In this document: piece by piece, positions 28,623-36,782 of the stretch | How the letters are laid out: every line of letters starts with the position of its first letter | Position numbering within the stretch: the stretch's first letter is position 1 | Assembly: GCF_000422425.1 (NCBI RefSeq) | Contig: NZ_AULT01000045.1 | Coordinates: forward strand, 1-56,628 | From: Oceanospirillum beijerinckii DSM 7166 | Lineage (GTDB): Bacteria; Pseudomonadota; Gammaproteobacteria; Pseudomonadales; Halomonadaceae | Direction: 5' to 3' | Length of the DNA: 56,628 nt | Notes under the pieces: model-generated | Seen by the model: the letters and a program-made list of their open reading frames with translations, nothing else | The model's database searches: none | What the model was told of the DNA's origin: nothing | Made by a program: the position numbers and the translations under genes

Positions 28623-29276
28623 GTGAAATATCCATTGGTGATTTTTGATTGGGACGGTACGTTGATCGATTCAGAGGCCCGTATTATCTCCAGTATGCAA
28701 GCCGCTGCCGTGGATGCCGGTTGGGCCGAACCTCTGACAGATGCGGCGGTCAGAAACATTATCGGCTTGGGACTGCCGGAAGCGATTCAAGCCTTGTGTC
28801 CGGGTGTTGATGGTCAACAGCTGGAGCAGATACGTATCGGCTATTCCAAACACTTTCTGGAAAGTTCAGATCTGGAAATGCCCTTGTTTTCCGGGGTGCG
28901 AGAAGGTTTGGAAAAACTACGTCAGGCTGGTTGCGTGTTAACCGTAGCGACAGGAAAAAGCCGTCGTGGCCTGAATCAGGTCTTTGAGGAAACAGGGCTG
29001 GGCGAGTTGTTTGTGAATTCACGCTGTGCCGATGAGACCCGTTCCAAACCTGATCCCCTGATGCTGCATGAGTTGCTAGAGGAAACCGGTTATTCGGTGC
29101 ATCAGGCGGTCATGGTCGGTGATACTGAGTTTGATCTGGGCATGGCCAAAAACGCCGGGATGGATTCGGTGGCGGTGAATTATGGCGCTCATCATCCGGA
29201 TCGTTTGCAGATCTACAACCCAGTATTATCTATCGACAGCTTTGTTGAGTTGGTTGATTGGTTGTTAGAAAAATAG
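28623..29276 (+). CDS. HAD-superfamily phosphatase, phosphoglycolate phosphatase-like
   Basis: Cytosolic hydrolase of 217 residues. HAD motif I is FDWDGTLID with nucleophile Asp9. Thr in VATGKS is motif II, KPDPLML carries the motif III Lys, and VGDTEFDLGMAKNAG is motif IV. A helical cap sits between motifs I and II. Substrate not determinable from sequence. Genes of this type follow rluC in many relatives. GTG start preceded by a GGGGGG-containing ribosome binding site that lies in the end of rluC; the two are certainly co-transcribed. Confidence 0.9.
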   Translation: MKYPLVIFDWDGTLIDSEARIISSMQAAAVDAGWAEPLTDAAVRNIIGLGLPEAIQALCPGVDGQQLEQIRIGYSKHFLESSDLEMPLFSGVREGLEKLRQAGCVLTVATGKSRRGLNQVFEETGLGELFVNSRCADETRSKPDPLMLHELLEETGYSVHQAVMVGDTEFDLGMAKNAGMDSVAVNYGAHHPDRLQIYNPVLSIDSFVELVDWLLEK

Positions 29277-29360
29277 TGATAGGTAGAAGCTCTAATAAGA
29301 TTATTGCTTAAAAGATGATTAATTAGTGCTTAAAAAGATGATTAATAGGTAAGAGCGGCT

Positions 29361-30404
29361 ATGAGTGATTCTGAGTGGAAGGAACCGACGTTAAAGGTTG
29401 AGTCCGGCCAAAGGTCGGAGGGGCAAAAAACAGCGGAGGGGCATAGAGTGCAATCGGGTTCACAGCAAAGGCGCAATGGGAAGCCCGGTGCGGCTCAAAC
29501 GGGTCATCTGATGGAAAAATGGTTGATGGAAACGTTGAAAGAGCAGCGTCGCGCCCGTCGTTGGCAGCTGTTCTTTCGCTTTGTCCGTCTGGCTATTGTG
29601 ATTGCCGTTGTAGGTTTGTTCTGGCACTCCTCGGAAAGTGGCATAGAGATGCCAAACGGTGATCACGTCGCAGTAGTGGATGTGAAAGGTCAGATTGGTG
29701 AGCAGCAGCTGGCCAATGCAGATTTTCTTATACAGGGTATTCGGGCTGCGTTTAATGATTCCAGTACCAAAGCGGTTATTCTGAATATTAATAGCCCAGG
29801 TGGTAGTCCGGTTCATTCCGGTGAGGTTTATGATGAGCTGGTACGCTTGCGTCAGCTACACCAGGATATTCCTGTCTATGCCGTCATTCGGGATCTGGGG
29901 GCATCGGGTGCTTACTATATCGCGGCAGGTGCCGGTGAGATCTACGCCAATCGTGCCAGTTTGGTGGGTTCCATTGGTGTGGTTTCATCTGGTTTTGGTT
30001 TTAGCAAACTGATCGACAAGATGGGTGTTGAGCGCCGTGTCTTTACTTCCGGTGATAATAAGGCCTTTCTCGATCCGTTTGTGGATATGAGTAAGGAGCA
30101 GGCGAAGTTCTGGCGTTCAGTGTTGGGGCAGACTCATCAGCAGTTTATTGATGCGGTCAAGCAGGGACGTGGAAATCGCTTGGCAGACGATCCTGAGATC
30201 TTTAGTGGTTTGGTGTGGAATGGTGAGCAAGCGTTTAAGTTGGGCTTAATTGATGGTTTAGCCAGTGTGCGTCAAGTAGCAGAGCAGAAAGTGGGCGTGA
30301 GTAAGCTGGTGAACTTTACACCTGAGCCCTCTCCGCTGAAACAGCTGGGGCGTGAGATCGGTGTGCAGGTTAAAGCCGCTCTGAGTGGTCAGGACTTGTA
30401 CTAG
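29361..30404 (+). CDS. sppA: Signal peptide peptidase SppA-type serine protease (family S49)
   Basis: Membrane-anchored protease that degrades leftover signal peptides. 347 residues: a long polar N-terminal tail (about 1-65), one membrane helix (about 72-90, RLAIVIAVVGLFW), and an S49 domain. GGSPVHSGEVYDEL, RDLGASGAYYIAAGAGEIYA (catalytic region), GSIGVV and the Lys-containing DKMGVERRVFTSGDNK segment are present. This is the short, single-domain form, like SppA of Gram-positives or the 36-kDa type. The first 50 residues are Gln/Gly/Ser-rich and unusual. It follows the HAD gene by 84 bp and may share its transcript. Confidence 0.9.
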   Translation: MSDSEWKEPTLKVESGQRSEGQKTAEGHRVQSGSQQRRNGKPGAAQTGHLMEKWLMETLKEQRRARRWQLFFRFVRLAIVIAVVGLFWHSSESGIEMPNGDHVAVVDVKGQIGEQQLANADFLIQGIRAAFNDSSTKAVILNINSPGGSPVHSGEVYDELVRLRQLHQDIPVYAVIRDLGASGAYYIAAGAGEIYANRASLVGSIGVVSSGFGFSKLIDKMGVERRVFTSGDNKAFLDPFVDMSKEQAKFWRSVLGQTHQQFIDAVKQGRGNRLADDPEIFSGLVWNGEQAFKLGLIDGLASVRQVAEQKVGVSKLVNFTPEPSPLKQLGREIGVQVKAALSGQDLY

Positions 30405-30418
30405 TACTTTTTATGATT

Positions 30419-30451
30419 AGAGCCTCATACCCTTCTGCGGAGTGAGGCTCT
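30419..30451 (+). terminator. Hairpin after sppA, possible terminator
   Basis: AGAGCCTCA and TGAGGCTCT form a perfect 9-bp stem around a 15-base loop. Only a weak T run follows. It lies between convergent sppA and yceF. Confidence 0.55.
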
Positions 30452-30513
30452 TGTATCTACATAAAATTCACTCTGAATGAGTTGTGGATAAAACTTAATG
30501 TTTCAAATCCCGC

Positions 30514-31095
30514 TTAAGCCAGCGGGTCCATCCCCTCATTAATCAGCATCTCGGTCAGGGCGATTAAAGGTAAGCCGATTAAGCTGTTAGGGTCTCGGCC
30601 CTCCAGTTGACTAAATAGAGTGATTCCCAATCCCTCTGATTTAAAGCTACCGGCACAATCCAATGGCTGTTCCTGTTCGATATAGCGTTCGACCTGACGC
30701 TCCGTTAATTCCTTAAAATGCACATTAAACGGCTCAACCAGACTTTGATGGCCCCCTGTTTGGCTGTTGTAAAGGCATAGACCGGTCAGAAAAGTCACGG
30801 ATTGTCCGCTAAACTGCATTAATTGAGATTTGGCATTGTCTTTAGTGTGCGGTTTACCGATAATTCGCCCGCTAAAAGTGGCCACCTGATCGCTACCGAT
30901 AATCAGACTGTTCGGATGCTTGTCCGCCAGGGCTTTTGCCTTGTCGATCGCCAGGCGTTCAACCAGTGCCGCAGCGTTTTCATCGGCCTGTGGGGTTTCG
31001 TCGATATCCGGGCTGTCCTGAATAAACGGGATACCTAATTTATCTAACAGTTGCTTGCGGTAGCGTGATGACGAGCCTAAAACCAGTGAGAGCAT
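30514..31095 (-). CDS. yceF: Maf-family nucleotide pyrophosphatase, YceF type (7-methyl-GTP pyrophosphatase)
   Basis: House-cleaning enzyme that hydrolyses m7GTP to the monophosphate. 193 residues. The N-terminus (LSLVLGSSSRYRKQLL), DETP, IGSDQV and CAGSFKSEGLGITLF with the GRDPNSLIGLPL end follow E. coli YceF closely, which separates it from the YhdE dTTP/UTP group. Divergent from yceD with 101 bp between them, the conserved arrangement. Confidence 0.93.
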   Translation of the reverse strand: MLSLVLGSSSRYRKQLLDKLGIPFIQDSPDIDETPQADENAAALVERLAIDKAKALADKHPNSLIIGSDQVATFSGRIIGKPHTKDNAKSQLMQFSGQSVTFLTGLCLYNSQTGGHQSLVEPFNVHFKELTERQVERYIEQEQPLDCAGSFKSEGLGITLFSQLEGRDPNSLIGLPLIALTEMLINEGMDPLA

Positions 31096-31158
31096 CGAGT
31101 GTGTCCTTATCGATTACGCAAATTCGATGAAAATTTGATGTTCTTTGTATTCTATCCT

Positions 31159-31187
31159 TTGACAGTTGCGGGTCATATCCCTATTAT
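31159..31187 (+). promoter_or_regulatory. Near-consensus sigma-70 promoter for yceD-rpmF-plsX
   Basis: TTGACA (31159-31164), a 17-bp spacer and TATTAT (31182-31187). Transcription should start at about 31193-31195, only two to four bases before the yceD ATG at 31197, and no Shine-Dalgarno is visible there. Confidence 0.75.
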
Positions 31188-31196
31188 TGCGCGCTT

Positions 31197-31727
31197 ATGT
31201 TTGGTGACCGACTTCCAATTACTATCGAGCCGTACAAATTAGCACGGGATGCTGGTGTTATTGAAGGGGATATCCCCCTGGAAAAATGCCAACGGGTGCT
31301 GGATGCCTTAGCCAGTGAGCAAGGGCATTGTCATGTACGTCTTGAGTTCGATATTGATCCTCAGCGCATCCGCTTTGTGCGGGGTACGCTTAAAGGCCAA
31401 CTGCAGGTCCATTGTCAGCGCTGCATGCAGCCGATGCCGTTTGAGATCGATGGCGAATTTTTGTTAGCGATTGCTTCCTCTGATGAAGCAGCGGCTAACT
31501 TACCTAAACAGTATGAACCGCTGATCGTCGAAGATGAGAAGCTTGAGCTCTTACCTGTGATTGAGGATGAGATTCTTCTTACCCTGCCAATCACGTCGTA
31601 TCACGACGAAGGTGAGTGTTCAGTTACAAGTGAAATGCTGGTTTCAGGTGATGTGGAAGAAGCGCAACCTGAAACTAAACCGGAAAACCCTTTCAGTGTG
31701 CTTCAGCAGCTGAAGGAAAAACGTTAA
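31197..31727 (+). CDS. yceD: YceD family protein (DUF177), 23S rRNA accumulation protein
   Basis: 176-residue cytosolic protein of the YceD/DUF177 family, linked in bacteria and plants to 23S rRNA accumulation and typically co-transcribed with rpmF. The CX2C pair (CQRC, around residue 73) and the VRGTLKGQLQVHCQRCMQPMP context are typical. The start aligns with E. coli YceD (RLPITIEP against KLPLTLDP). It has no Shine-Dalgarno and lies almost on the predicted transcription start, so its mRNA may be leaderless. rpmF follows after 34 bp. Confidence 0.92.
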   Translation: MFGDRLPITIEPYKLARDAGVIEGDIPLEKCQRVLDALASEQGHCHVRLEFDIDPQRIRFVRGTLKGQLQVHCQRCMQPMPFEIDGEFLLAIASSDEAAANLPKQYEPLIVEDEKLELLPVIEDEILLTLPITSYHDEGECSVTSEMLVSGDVEEAQPETKPENPFSVLQQLKEKR

Positions 31728-31761
31728 CTGCAACCTCTAGTTGTATTAGGAGTGAGTTGTC

Positions 31762-31941
31762 ATGGCTGTTCAACAGAACCGTAAAACCCGTTCAAAGCGC
31801 GGTATGCGTCGTTCTCACGATGCGTTGACTGCGTCTACGCTGTCTGAGGATAAAACCACTGGTGAAACCCACCTGCGTCACCATGTGACTGCTGATGGTT
31901 TCTATCGTGGCAAGAAAGTTGTTGACAAAGGCGACGAATAA
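31762..31941 (+). CDS. rpmF: 50S ribosomal protein L32
   Basis: 59-residue ribosomal protein: [20 protein letters not shown] followed by [15 protein letters not shown] and a basic end. It is nearly identical in its first half to E. coli L32. The cysteines of zinc-binding L32 forms are absent, as in E. coli. AGGAGTGAG just upstream is a good ribosome binding site. It sits between yceD and plsX, coupling ribosome and lipid gene expression. Confidence 0.97.
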   Translation: MAVQQNRKTRSKRGMRRSHDALTASTLSEDKTTGETHLRHHVTADGFYRGKKVVDKGDE

Positions 31942-31953
31942 TCTGGTCTCCTT

Positions 31954-32949
31954 GTGTTAATCGCTATTGATGCGATGGGCGGGGACTCAGGTCCCCGTGT
32001 CACGCTTCCCGCCTGTATTAAAGCATTAAAACACTCTCCCCAGCTGTCGATTCTTCTGGTGGGTGATCAGCAACAGATCACGCCATTTCTACCTAAAAAG
32101 CCCGATCTACTCAAGCGTATCGAGATTCTTCATTCTGACGTCAGTGTGGCTATGGATGATAGTCCTAAGCATGCGTTAAGAAATCTGAAAGGCTCTTCCA
32201 TTCATCTTGCGGTGCAAGCTGTGGCTGAAAAGCGTGCAGATGCTTGTGTCAGCGCAGGCAATACCGGTGCTTTGACCGTAATCAGTCGTTATCTGCTCAA
32301 AACCTATCCGGGGGTCAGTCGTCCTGCGATCTGTACTCTGCTGCCGGCAAAAGATGGTGAATGTCTGATGTTGGATCTGGGGGCTAATCTGGGCTGTGAT
32401 GCTGATGATCTCTATCAGTTTGCCCTGATGGGAAGTGCTATGGCTGAGGTGATGCAGGGTAAGTCTTCGCCTTCTGTTGGTCTGCTCAATGTCGGTGAAG
32501 AAGAGTTAAAAGGTACCGAGCTGGTGCGTCAGGCTGCTGGGATTATGACTATGAGCGATAAGATCCGTTATCGGGGCTTTGTTGAAGGCAGTGATATTTT
32601 TTCCGGTCAGGTGGATGTGATTGTCTGCGATGGCGTATCCGGTAATACAGCTTTAAAAACCAGTGAAGGCGTGGTGCGTTTTTTGTTTGATCAACTACGC
32701 CAGGGCTTTCAGCAGAGTTTATACAGTCGTTTTATCAGTTTGCTTGCCCGGCCTGTATTAAAGACGATGCGGCGCTCTTTAAACCCGGAACGTTATAATG
32801 GTGCGGTTTTGTTAGGCTTGCAGGGTGTCGTGGTCAAGAGCCACGGTGCTGCAGAAGTGGAAGGCTTTTACCGGGCAATTGTGCATGCGCAGCGTGCGAT
32901 AAGTGCCGATCTGTGTCAAAAAGTAGGTGCAAGAATTGAGGCCCCTTAG
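31954..32949 (+). CDS. plsX: Phosphate acyltransferase PlsX
   Basis: Converts acyl-ACP to acyl-phosphate for phospholipid synthesis; peripheral membrane enzyme. 331 residues. Hallmarks are IAIDAMGGDSGP at the start, AGNTGALT, LDLGANLGCDADDLYQFA, NVGEEELKG and VCDGVSGNTALK. GTG start at 31954, 12 bp after rpmF; the Shine-Dalgarno is poor. In enterics fabH comes next, but here an AT-rich palindrome and a promoter lead directly into fabD. Confidence 0.95.
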   Translation: MLIAIDAMGGDSGPRVTLPACIKALKHSPQLSILLVGDQQQITPFLPKKPDLLKRIEILHSDVSVAMDDSPKHALRNLKGSSIHLAVQAVAEKRADACVSAGNTGALTVISRYLLKTYPGVSRPAICTLLPAKDGECLMLDLGANLGCDADDLYQFALMGSAMAEVMQGKSSPSVGLLNVGEEELKGTELVRQAAGIMTMSDKIRYRGFVEGSDIFSGQVDVIVCDGVSGNTALKTSEGVVRFLFDQLRQGFQQSLYSRFISLLARPVLKTMRRSLNPERYNGAVLLGLQGVVVKSHGAAEVEGFYRAIVHAQRAISADLCQKVGARIEAP

Positions 32950-32988
32950 TTTTAAAAATATCATTAGTGGCAGATGATATTTTTAAAA
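32950..32988. promoter_or_regulatory. Perfect AT-rich palindrome between plsX and fabD
   Basis: Two 15-base arms (32950-32964, 32974-32988; TTTTAAAAATATCAT and its complement) are separated by nine bases. It starts two bases past the plsX stop. It could be a weak terminator or an operator for the fabD promoter, which lies just downstream; the low GC content of the stem argues against a strong terminator. Confidence 0.5.
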
Positions 32989-33013
32989 TTTGACCTCGAT
33001 TTTTTTTTCAGTG

Positions 33014-33022
33014 TGCTATAAT
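33014..33022 (+). promoter_or_regulatory. Extended -10 promoter element upstream of fabD
   Basis: TGCTATAAT is a perfect extended -10 box. The nearest -35-like hexamer, TTGACC at 32990, is 21 bp away, too far for a standard spacer. Transcription would start at about 33029 and give a leader of about 110 bases before fabD. Confidence 0.65.
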
Positions 33023-33139
33023 CGCGCGCTGTTCTGGTCTGGGTGCCAGTGATCAAGGATTTATAAAAGGTTTCAGCGAACCGATGTTTGTATTTTATCC
33101 GTTGAAACCAACAAATAATAACAGTGTAAAGGGTTTGCT

Positions 33140-34084
33140 ATGACACAGTCCCTGGCTTTCGTTTTCCCTGGGCAGGGTTCTCAGGCAGTTGGCATGTTAA
33201 GTGAGCTGGCTGATCGTTACGCGGTGGTTCGCACTACGTTTGAAGAAGCCTCTCAGATTTTAGGATACGACCTGTGGCAACTGGTTCAGGAAGGTCCTGC
33301 AGAAACGTTAAATCAAACCGATAAAACTCAGCCGGCTATCTTGACTGCCAGTGTGGCTTTGTGGCGTGTCTGGCAAGAGCTGGAAGGTCCGCGCCCTTCT
33401 GTTGTAGCGGGTCACAGCCTGGGTGAGTACAGTGCTTTGGTTTGTGCTGGTGCCATTGGTTTTGCTGATGCTGTGCGTCTGGTGAAACTGCGTGGCGAGT
33501 TTATGCAGGAAGCCGTGCCTGAAGGTGTGGGTGCGATGTCTGCAATTCTGGCACTGGCGGATGACAAGATTGAAGAAGCTTGTCAGCTGACTGCAGAAGG
33601 CGATGTGGTATCACCAGTGAACTACAACTGTCCTGGTCAGGTGGTAATTGCTGGCAATAAAGCGGCCGTTGAACGCGCCGGTGCCAAATGTCAGGAGTTT
33701 GGTGCCAAGAAAGTGGTGCCTCTGCCAGTGAGCGTACCATCGCACTGTGCCCTGATGAAGCCTGCTGCAGAGCGTTTGGCAGCAGAGCTGGATAACATTG
33801 TCATTGAAGAGCCACGCATTCCGGTGGTACAGAATGTCGATGGCCAGCCACAGACCAATGTAGATACCATTCGTGAAAATCTGTTGGCGCAGCTGTATAG
33901 TCCGGTTCGCTGGGTATCCTGTATGCAGTATATGATTGACCAAGGTGTGGATACCACCGTCGAGTGCGGTCCTGGCAAGGTATTATCCGGTCTGAATAAA
34001 AAAATTCAGCGTAGTCTCAAGGTTCTGGCGGTTAATGACCCGGAAGCTCTGACGTCTACTATCGAGCTGGTTAAAGGCGCTTAA
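33140..34084 (+). CDS. fabD: Malonyl-CoA:ACP transacylase
   Basis: Loads malonyl groups onto acyl carrier protein. 314 residues. FPGQGSQAVGML opens the protein. The nucleophile is Ser93 in GHSLGEYSAL, the partner His is in VPSHCALM, and the conserved Gln of the N-terminal motif and Arg in KLRGEFMQ are also present. Own promoter just upstream; fabG follows after 25 bp. Confidence 0.97.
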   Translation: MTQSLAFVFPGQGSQAVGMLSELADRYAVVRTTFEEASQILGYDLWQLVQEGPAETLNQTDKTQPAILTASVALWRVWQELEGPRPSVVAGHSLGEYSALVCAGAIGFADAVRLVKLRGEFMQEAVPEGVGAMSAILALADDKIEEACQLTAEGDVVSPVNYNCPGQVVIAGNKAAVERAGAKCQEFGAKKVVPLPVSVPSHCALMKPAAERLAAELDNIVIEEPRIPVVQNVDGQPQTNVDTIRENLLAQLYSPVRWVSCMQYMIDQGVDTTVECGPGKVLSGLNKKIQRSLKVLAVNDPEALTSTIELVKGA

Positions 34085-34109
34085 GCCTTAACCAATTCTG
34101 GAGAAGAGA

Positions 34110-34853
34110 ATGAGTATTGAAGGAAAAGCAGCTCTGGTAACAGGTGCCAGTCGTGGTATTGGCCGTGCAACTGCCTATGCGTTAGGCAAGATGGGTGCGA
34201 TTGTCATTGGTACGGCAACTTCTGACGCTGGTGCTCAGAGCATCTCTGACGGTCTGGCAGAGCAAGGTATTCAGGGTAAAGGCATGGTGCTGAATGTGAC
34301 CTCTCAGGAATCCGTTGATGCCGTTATCAAAGAGATCACCGCTGAATTCGGTGCACCTTTAGTTGTTGTAAACAACGCAGGTATCACCAAAGACAATATC
34401 CTGATGCGCATGAAAGAAGATGAGTGGGATGATGTTCAGGACACTAACCTGAAGTCCGTTTTCCGCGTATCTAAGGCTGTACTGCGTGGTATGACTAAAG
34501 CGCGTTGGGGCCGTATCGTCAATATCAGCTCTGTTGTTGCGACCATGGGTAATGCGGGACAAACCAACTACGCAGCGGCTAAAGCCGGTATGGAAGGTTT
34601 TACCCGTGCGATGGCCCGTGAAGTCGCTTCCCGTAATATCACCGTGAATGCTGTGGCGCCTGGTTTTATTGCAACCGATATGACAGATGCTCTGCCGGAA
34701 GAGCAGCACGACATGCTGAAGAAACAGATTCCACTGGCCCGTCTGGGTCAGCCAGAAGAGATTGCCAACGCAGTCGCCTTCCTGGCAAGTGAAGGTGCGG
34801 GTTACATCTCAGGTGAAACCCTACATGTTAATGGCGGCATGAACATGCGCTAA
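34110..34853 (+). CDS. fabG: 3-oxoacyl-ACP reductase
   Basis: NADPH-dependent reduction of 3-ketoacyl-ACP, cytosolic tetramer of the short-chain dehydrogenase family. 247 residues: TGASRGIG cofactor motif at 11-18, NNAG at 88-91, active-site Ser140/141, Tyr154 and Lys158 (YAAAK), and the C-terminal ISGETLHVNGGM. GGAGAAGAG precedes the ATG. Between fabD and acpP as usual. Confidence 0.97.
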   Translation: MSIEGKAALVTGASRGIGRATAYALGKMGAIVIGTATSDAGAQSISDGLAEQGIQGKGMVLNVTSQESVDAVIKEITAEFGAPLVVVNNAGITKDNILMRMKEDEWDDVQDTNLKSVFRVSKAVLRGMTKARWGRIVNISSVVATMGNAGQTNYAAAKAGMEGFTRAMAREVASRNITVNAVAPGFIATDMTDALPEEQHDMLKKQIPLARLGQPEEIANAVAFLASEGAGYISGETLHVNGGMNMR

Positions 34854-34875
34854 ATCAGGTTTTGAGTAATGGCTA

Positions 34876-34904
34876 TTGCGCCACTCAACAACCCTCTATA
34901 AAAT
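34876..34904 (+). promoter_or_regulatory. Candidate promoter for acpP
   Basis: TTGCGC (34876-34881), 17-bp spacer, TAAAAT (34899-34904) within CTATAAAAT. acpP is commonly expressed far above fabG, and a dedicated promoter here would explain it. Match is moderate. Confidence 0.45.
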
Positions 34905-34962
34905 ACCGACCAGTTTTTTTAAAGACTGTTCGGATTTGTACCCACAGGAGAATTTTGTAGTT

Positions 34963-35196
34963 ATGAGCACTATCGAAGAGCGTGTAAAAAAGATCGTAAG
35001 CGAGCAGCTGGGTGTTAAAGAAGAAGAAATCACCAATGCATCTTCTTTCGTAGACGATCTGGGTGCAGACTCTCTGGACACTGTAGAGCTGGTTATGGCT
35101 CTGGAAGAAGAGTTTGAAACTGAAATTCCAGACGAAGAAGCCGAGAAGATTACTACCGTTCAGGAAGCAATCGACTACGTGGTTGCCAACCAGTAA
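34963..35196 (+). CDS. acpP: Acyl carrier protein
   Basis: 77-residue carrier of growing acyl chains. The phosphopantetheine attachment site is Ser37 in GADSLD, and the whole sequence ([17 protein letters not shown].. AIDYVVANQ) is near the E. coli protein. ATG 34963 follows CACAGGAG; a longer in-frame start at 34876 is rejected as it would add non-family residues. A strong terminator follows. Confidence 0.98.
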   Translation: MSTIEERVKKIVSEQLGVKEEEITNASSFVDDLGADSLDTVELVMALEEEFETEIPDEEAEKITTVQEAIDYVVANQ

Positions 35197-35234
35197 TCTG
35201 GTTGTGTATTCAGTCCCTTAGACTGACTACAAAG

Positions 35235-35270
35235 AAGCCGCTTTCTGCGTAGCAGGGCGGCTTTTTTTTT
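35235..35270 (+). terminator. Rho-independent terminator after acpP
   Basis: AAGCCGC and GCGGCTT, with an inner CTGC/GCAG stem, are followed by a run of nine T. Placed 39 bp after the acpP stop. Confidence 0.85.
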
Positions 35271-35396
35271 GACGCTTTATTGTTTTACCGTATAAATTTT
35301 TTGCAGTGCTCTTGCTTTAATTAAGGGTATACTGCGTTGGTCTGGGTATTTTCCCCTGACATACTTATTCCTTAAGCCGTATTTGGAGGAAGCACA

Positions 35397-36638
35397 ATGC
35401 CTCGCAGAAGGGTCGTTGTTACTGGCCTGGGTTTGGTTACGCCCCTCGGTAATAATGTAAAAGACAGCTGGGAGGGTATCCTGGCTGGTAAAAGTGGTAT
35501 CGCACCGATTGAGCATTTTGATACAGCGGGTTTCAGCACCCAGTTTGGTGGCTCAATTAAAGATTTCGATATCTCCGAATACATGTCAGCAAAAGATGCC
35601 CGAAAAATGGATACCTTTATCCAGTACGGCATGGCGGCTGCTATTCAGGCGGTAGCCGATTCCGGTATTGAATGTACGGAAGAGAACGCAAGTCGTATCG
35701 GAATTGCGATCGGCTCCGGTATTGGTGGCTTGCCAATGATCGAAGCGAACCATAACTTGCTGAATGAGAAAGGCCCACGCCGAATTTCTCCATTCTTTGT
35801 ACCGGGCAGTATTATTAATATGATTTCCGGTAACCTGGCCATCCGCTTTGGTTTCCAGGGGCCGAATATTGCAATCACAACTGCATGTACTACAGGTACT
35901 CACAACATCGGCTATTCCGCCCGTACCATCGCTTATGGTGATGCGGATGTGATGCTGGCCGGTGGTGCTGAGATGGCGACTACGCCTCTGGGCCTGGGTG
36001 GCTTCGCGGCGGCGCGTGCGCTGTCAACCCGCAATGATGATCCTCAGGCGGCAAGCCGTCCATGGGATGCCGATCGTGATGGTTTTGTACTGTCCGACGG
36101 TGCCGGTGTTCTGGTGCTGGAAGAGTATGAACACGCCAAAGCCCGTGGTGCGACTATCTATGCCGAGCTGACCGGTTTCGGTATGAGCGATGACGCTTAC
36201 CATATGACATCACCACCAGAAGACGGTCGTGGTGCTGCAGCATCTATGGCCAATGCCATTAAAGATGCGGGTATGAATCCAGAAGAGCTGGATTACATCA
36301 ATGCTCACGGTACCTCTACTCCGGCGGGTGATGTGGCTGAAAGCCGTGCCGTTGAGAAGGTGATGGGTGATGCGGCTAAGTCTGTAGCGGTAAGTTCGAC
36401 TAAATCTATGATCGGTCACCTGCTAGGTGCCGCAGGTGCAGTAGAAGCAGTCTTCTCTGTGCTGGCGATTCGCGATCAGGTTGCACCACCAACCATCAAC
36501 CTGGATAACCCGGCTGAAGGCTGTGTGCTGGACTACGTACCCCATACCGCGCGCGATATGAAGATCGATAACGCGCTGTCCAATTCTTTTGGTTTTGGTG
36601 GCACTAACGGCAGTCTACTGTTCTCGCGCATTAAATAA
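35397..36638 (+). CDS. fabF: 3-oxoacyl-ACP synthase II
   Basis: Elongating ketosynthase that condenses acyl-ACP with malonyl-ACP. 413 residues. The Cys-His-His triad is Cys164 ([10 protein letters not shown]), the His of [11 protein letters not shown] and the His of [13 protein letters not shown]. The [11 protein letters not shown] ending is typical. GGAGGA gives a strong ribosome binding site. It lies 200 bp after acpP behind a terminator, so it probably has its own promoter. Confidence 0.97.
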   Translation: MPRRRVVVTGLGLVTPLGNNVKDSWEGILAGKSGIAPIEHFDTAGFSTQFGGSIKDFDISEYMSAKDARKMDTFIQYGMAAAIQAVADSGIECTEENASRIGIAIGSGIGGLPMIEANHNLLNEKGPRRISPFFVPGSIINMISGNLAIRFGFQGPNIAITTACTTGTHNIGYSARTIAYGDADVMLAGGAEMATTPLGLGGFAAARALSTRNDDPQAASRPWDADRDGFVLSDGAGVLVLEEYEHAKARGATIYAELTGFGMSDDAYHMTSPPEDGRGAAASMANAIKDAGMNPEELDYINAHGTSTPAGDVAESRAVEKVMGDAAKSVAVSSTKSMIGHLLGAAGAVEAVFSVLAIRDQVAPPTINLDNPAEGCVLDYVPHTARDMKIDNALSNSFGFGGTNGSLLFSRIK

Positions 36639-36691
36639 GTGTGTTTAGGACAGGGTGTAATCAGATTTGATTATACCGTTGGATTGGAAAG

Positions 36692-36713
36692 GGAGCCTGC
36701 TTGCAGGCTCCTT
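36692..36713 (+). terminator. Rho-independent terminator after fabF
   Basis: GGAGCCT and AGGCTCC form a 7-bp stem that can extend into the GC of the loop. It is flanked by AAA and TTTG-rich sequence and repeats the word GGAGCCTGC in inverted form. Confidence 0.65.
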
Positions 36714-36782
36714 TGCTTTCTGTCCCAGCTCTTTGCTGTTATTACCTTTTAGCCTCTCAAAAATACTGACCTCTTATTTGTA

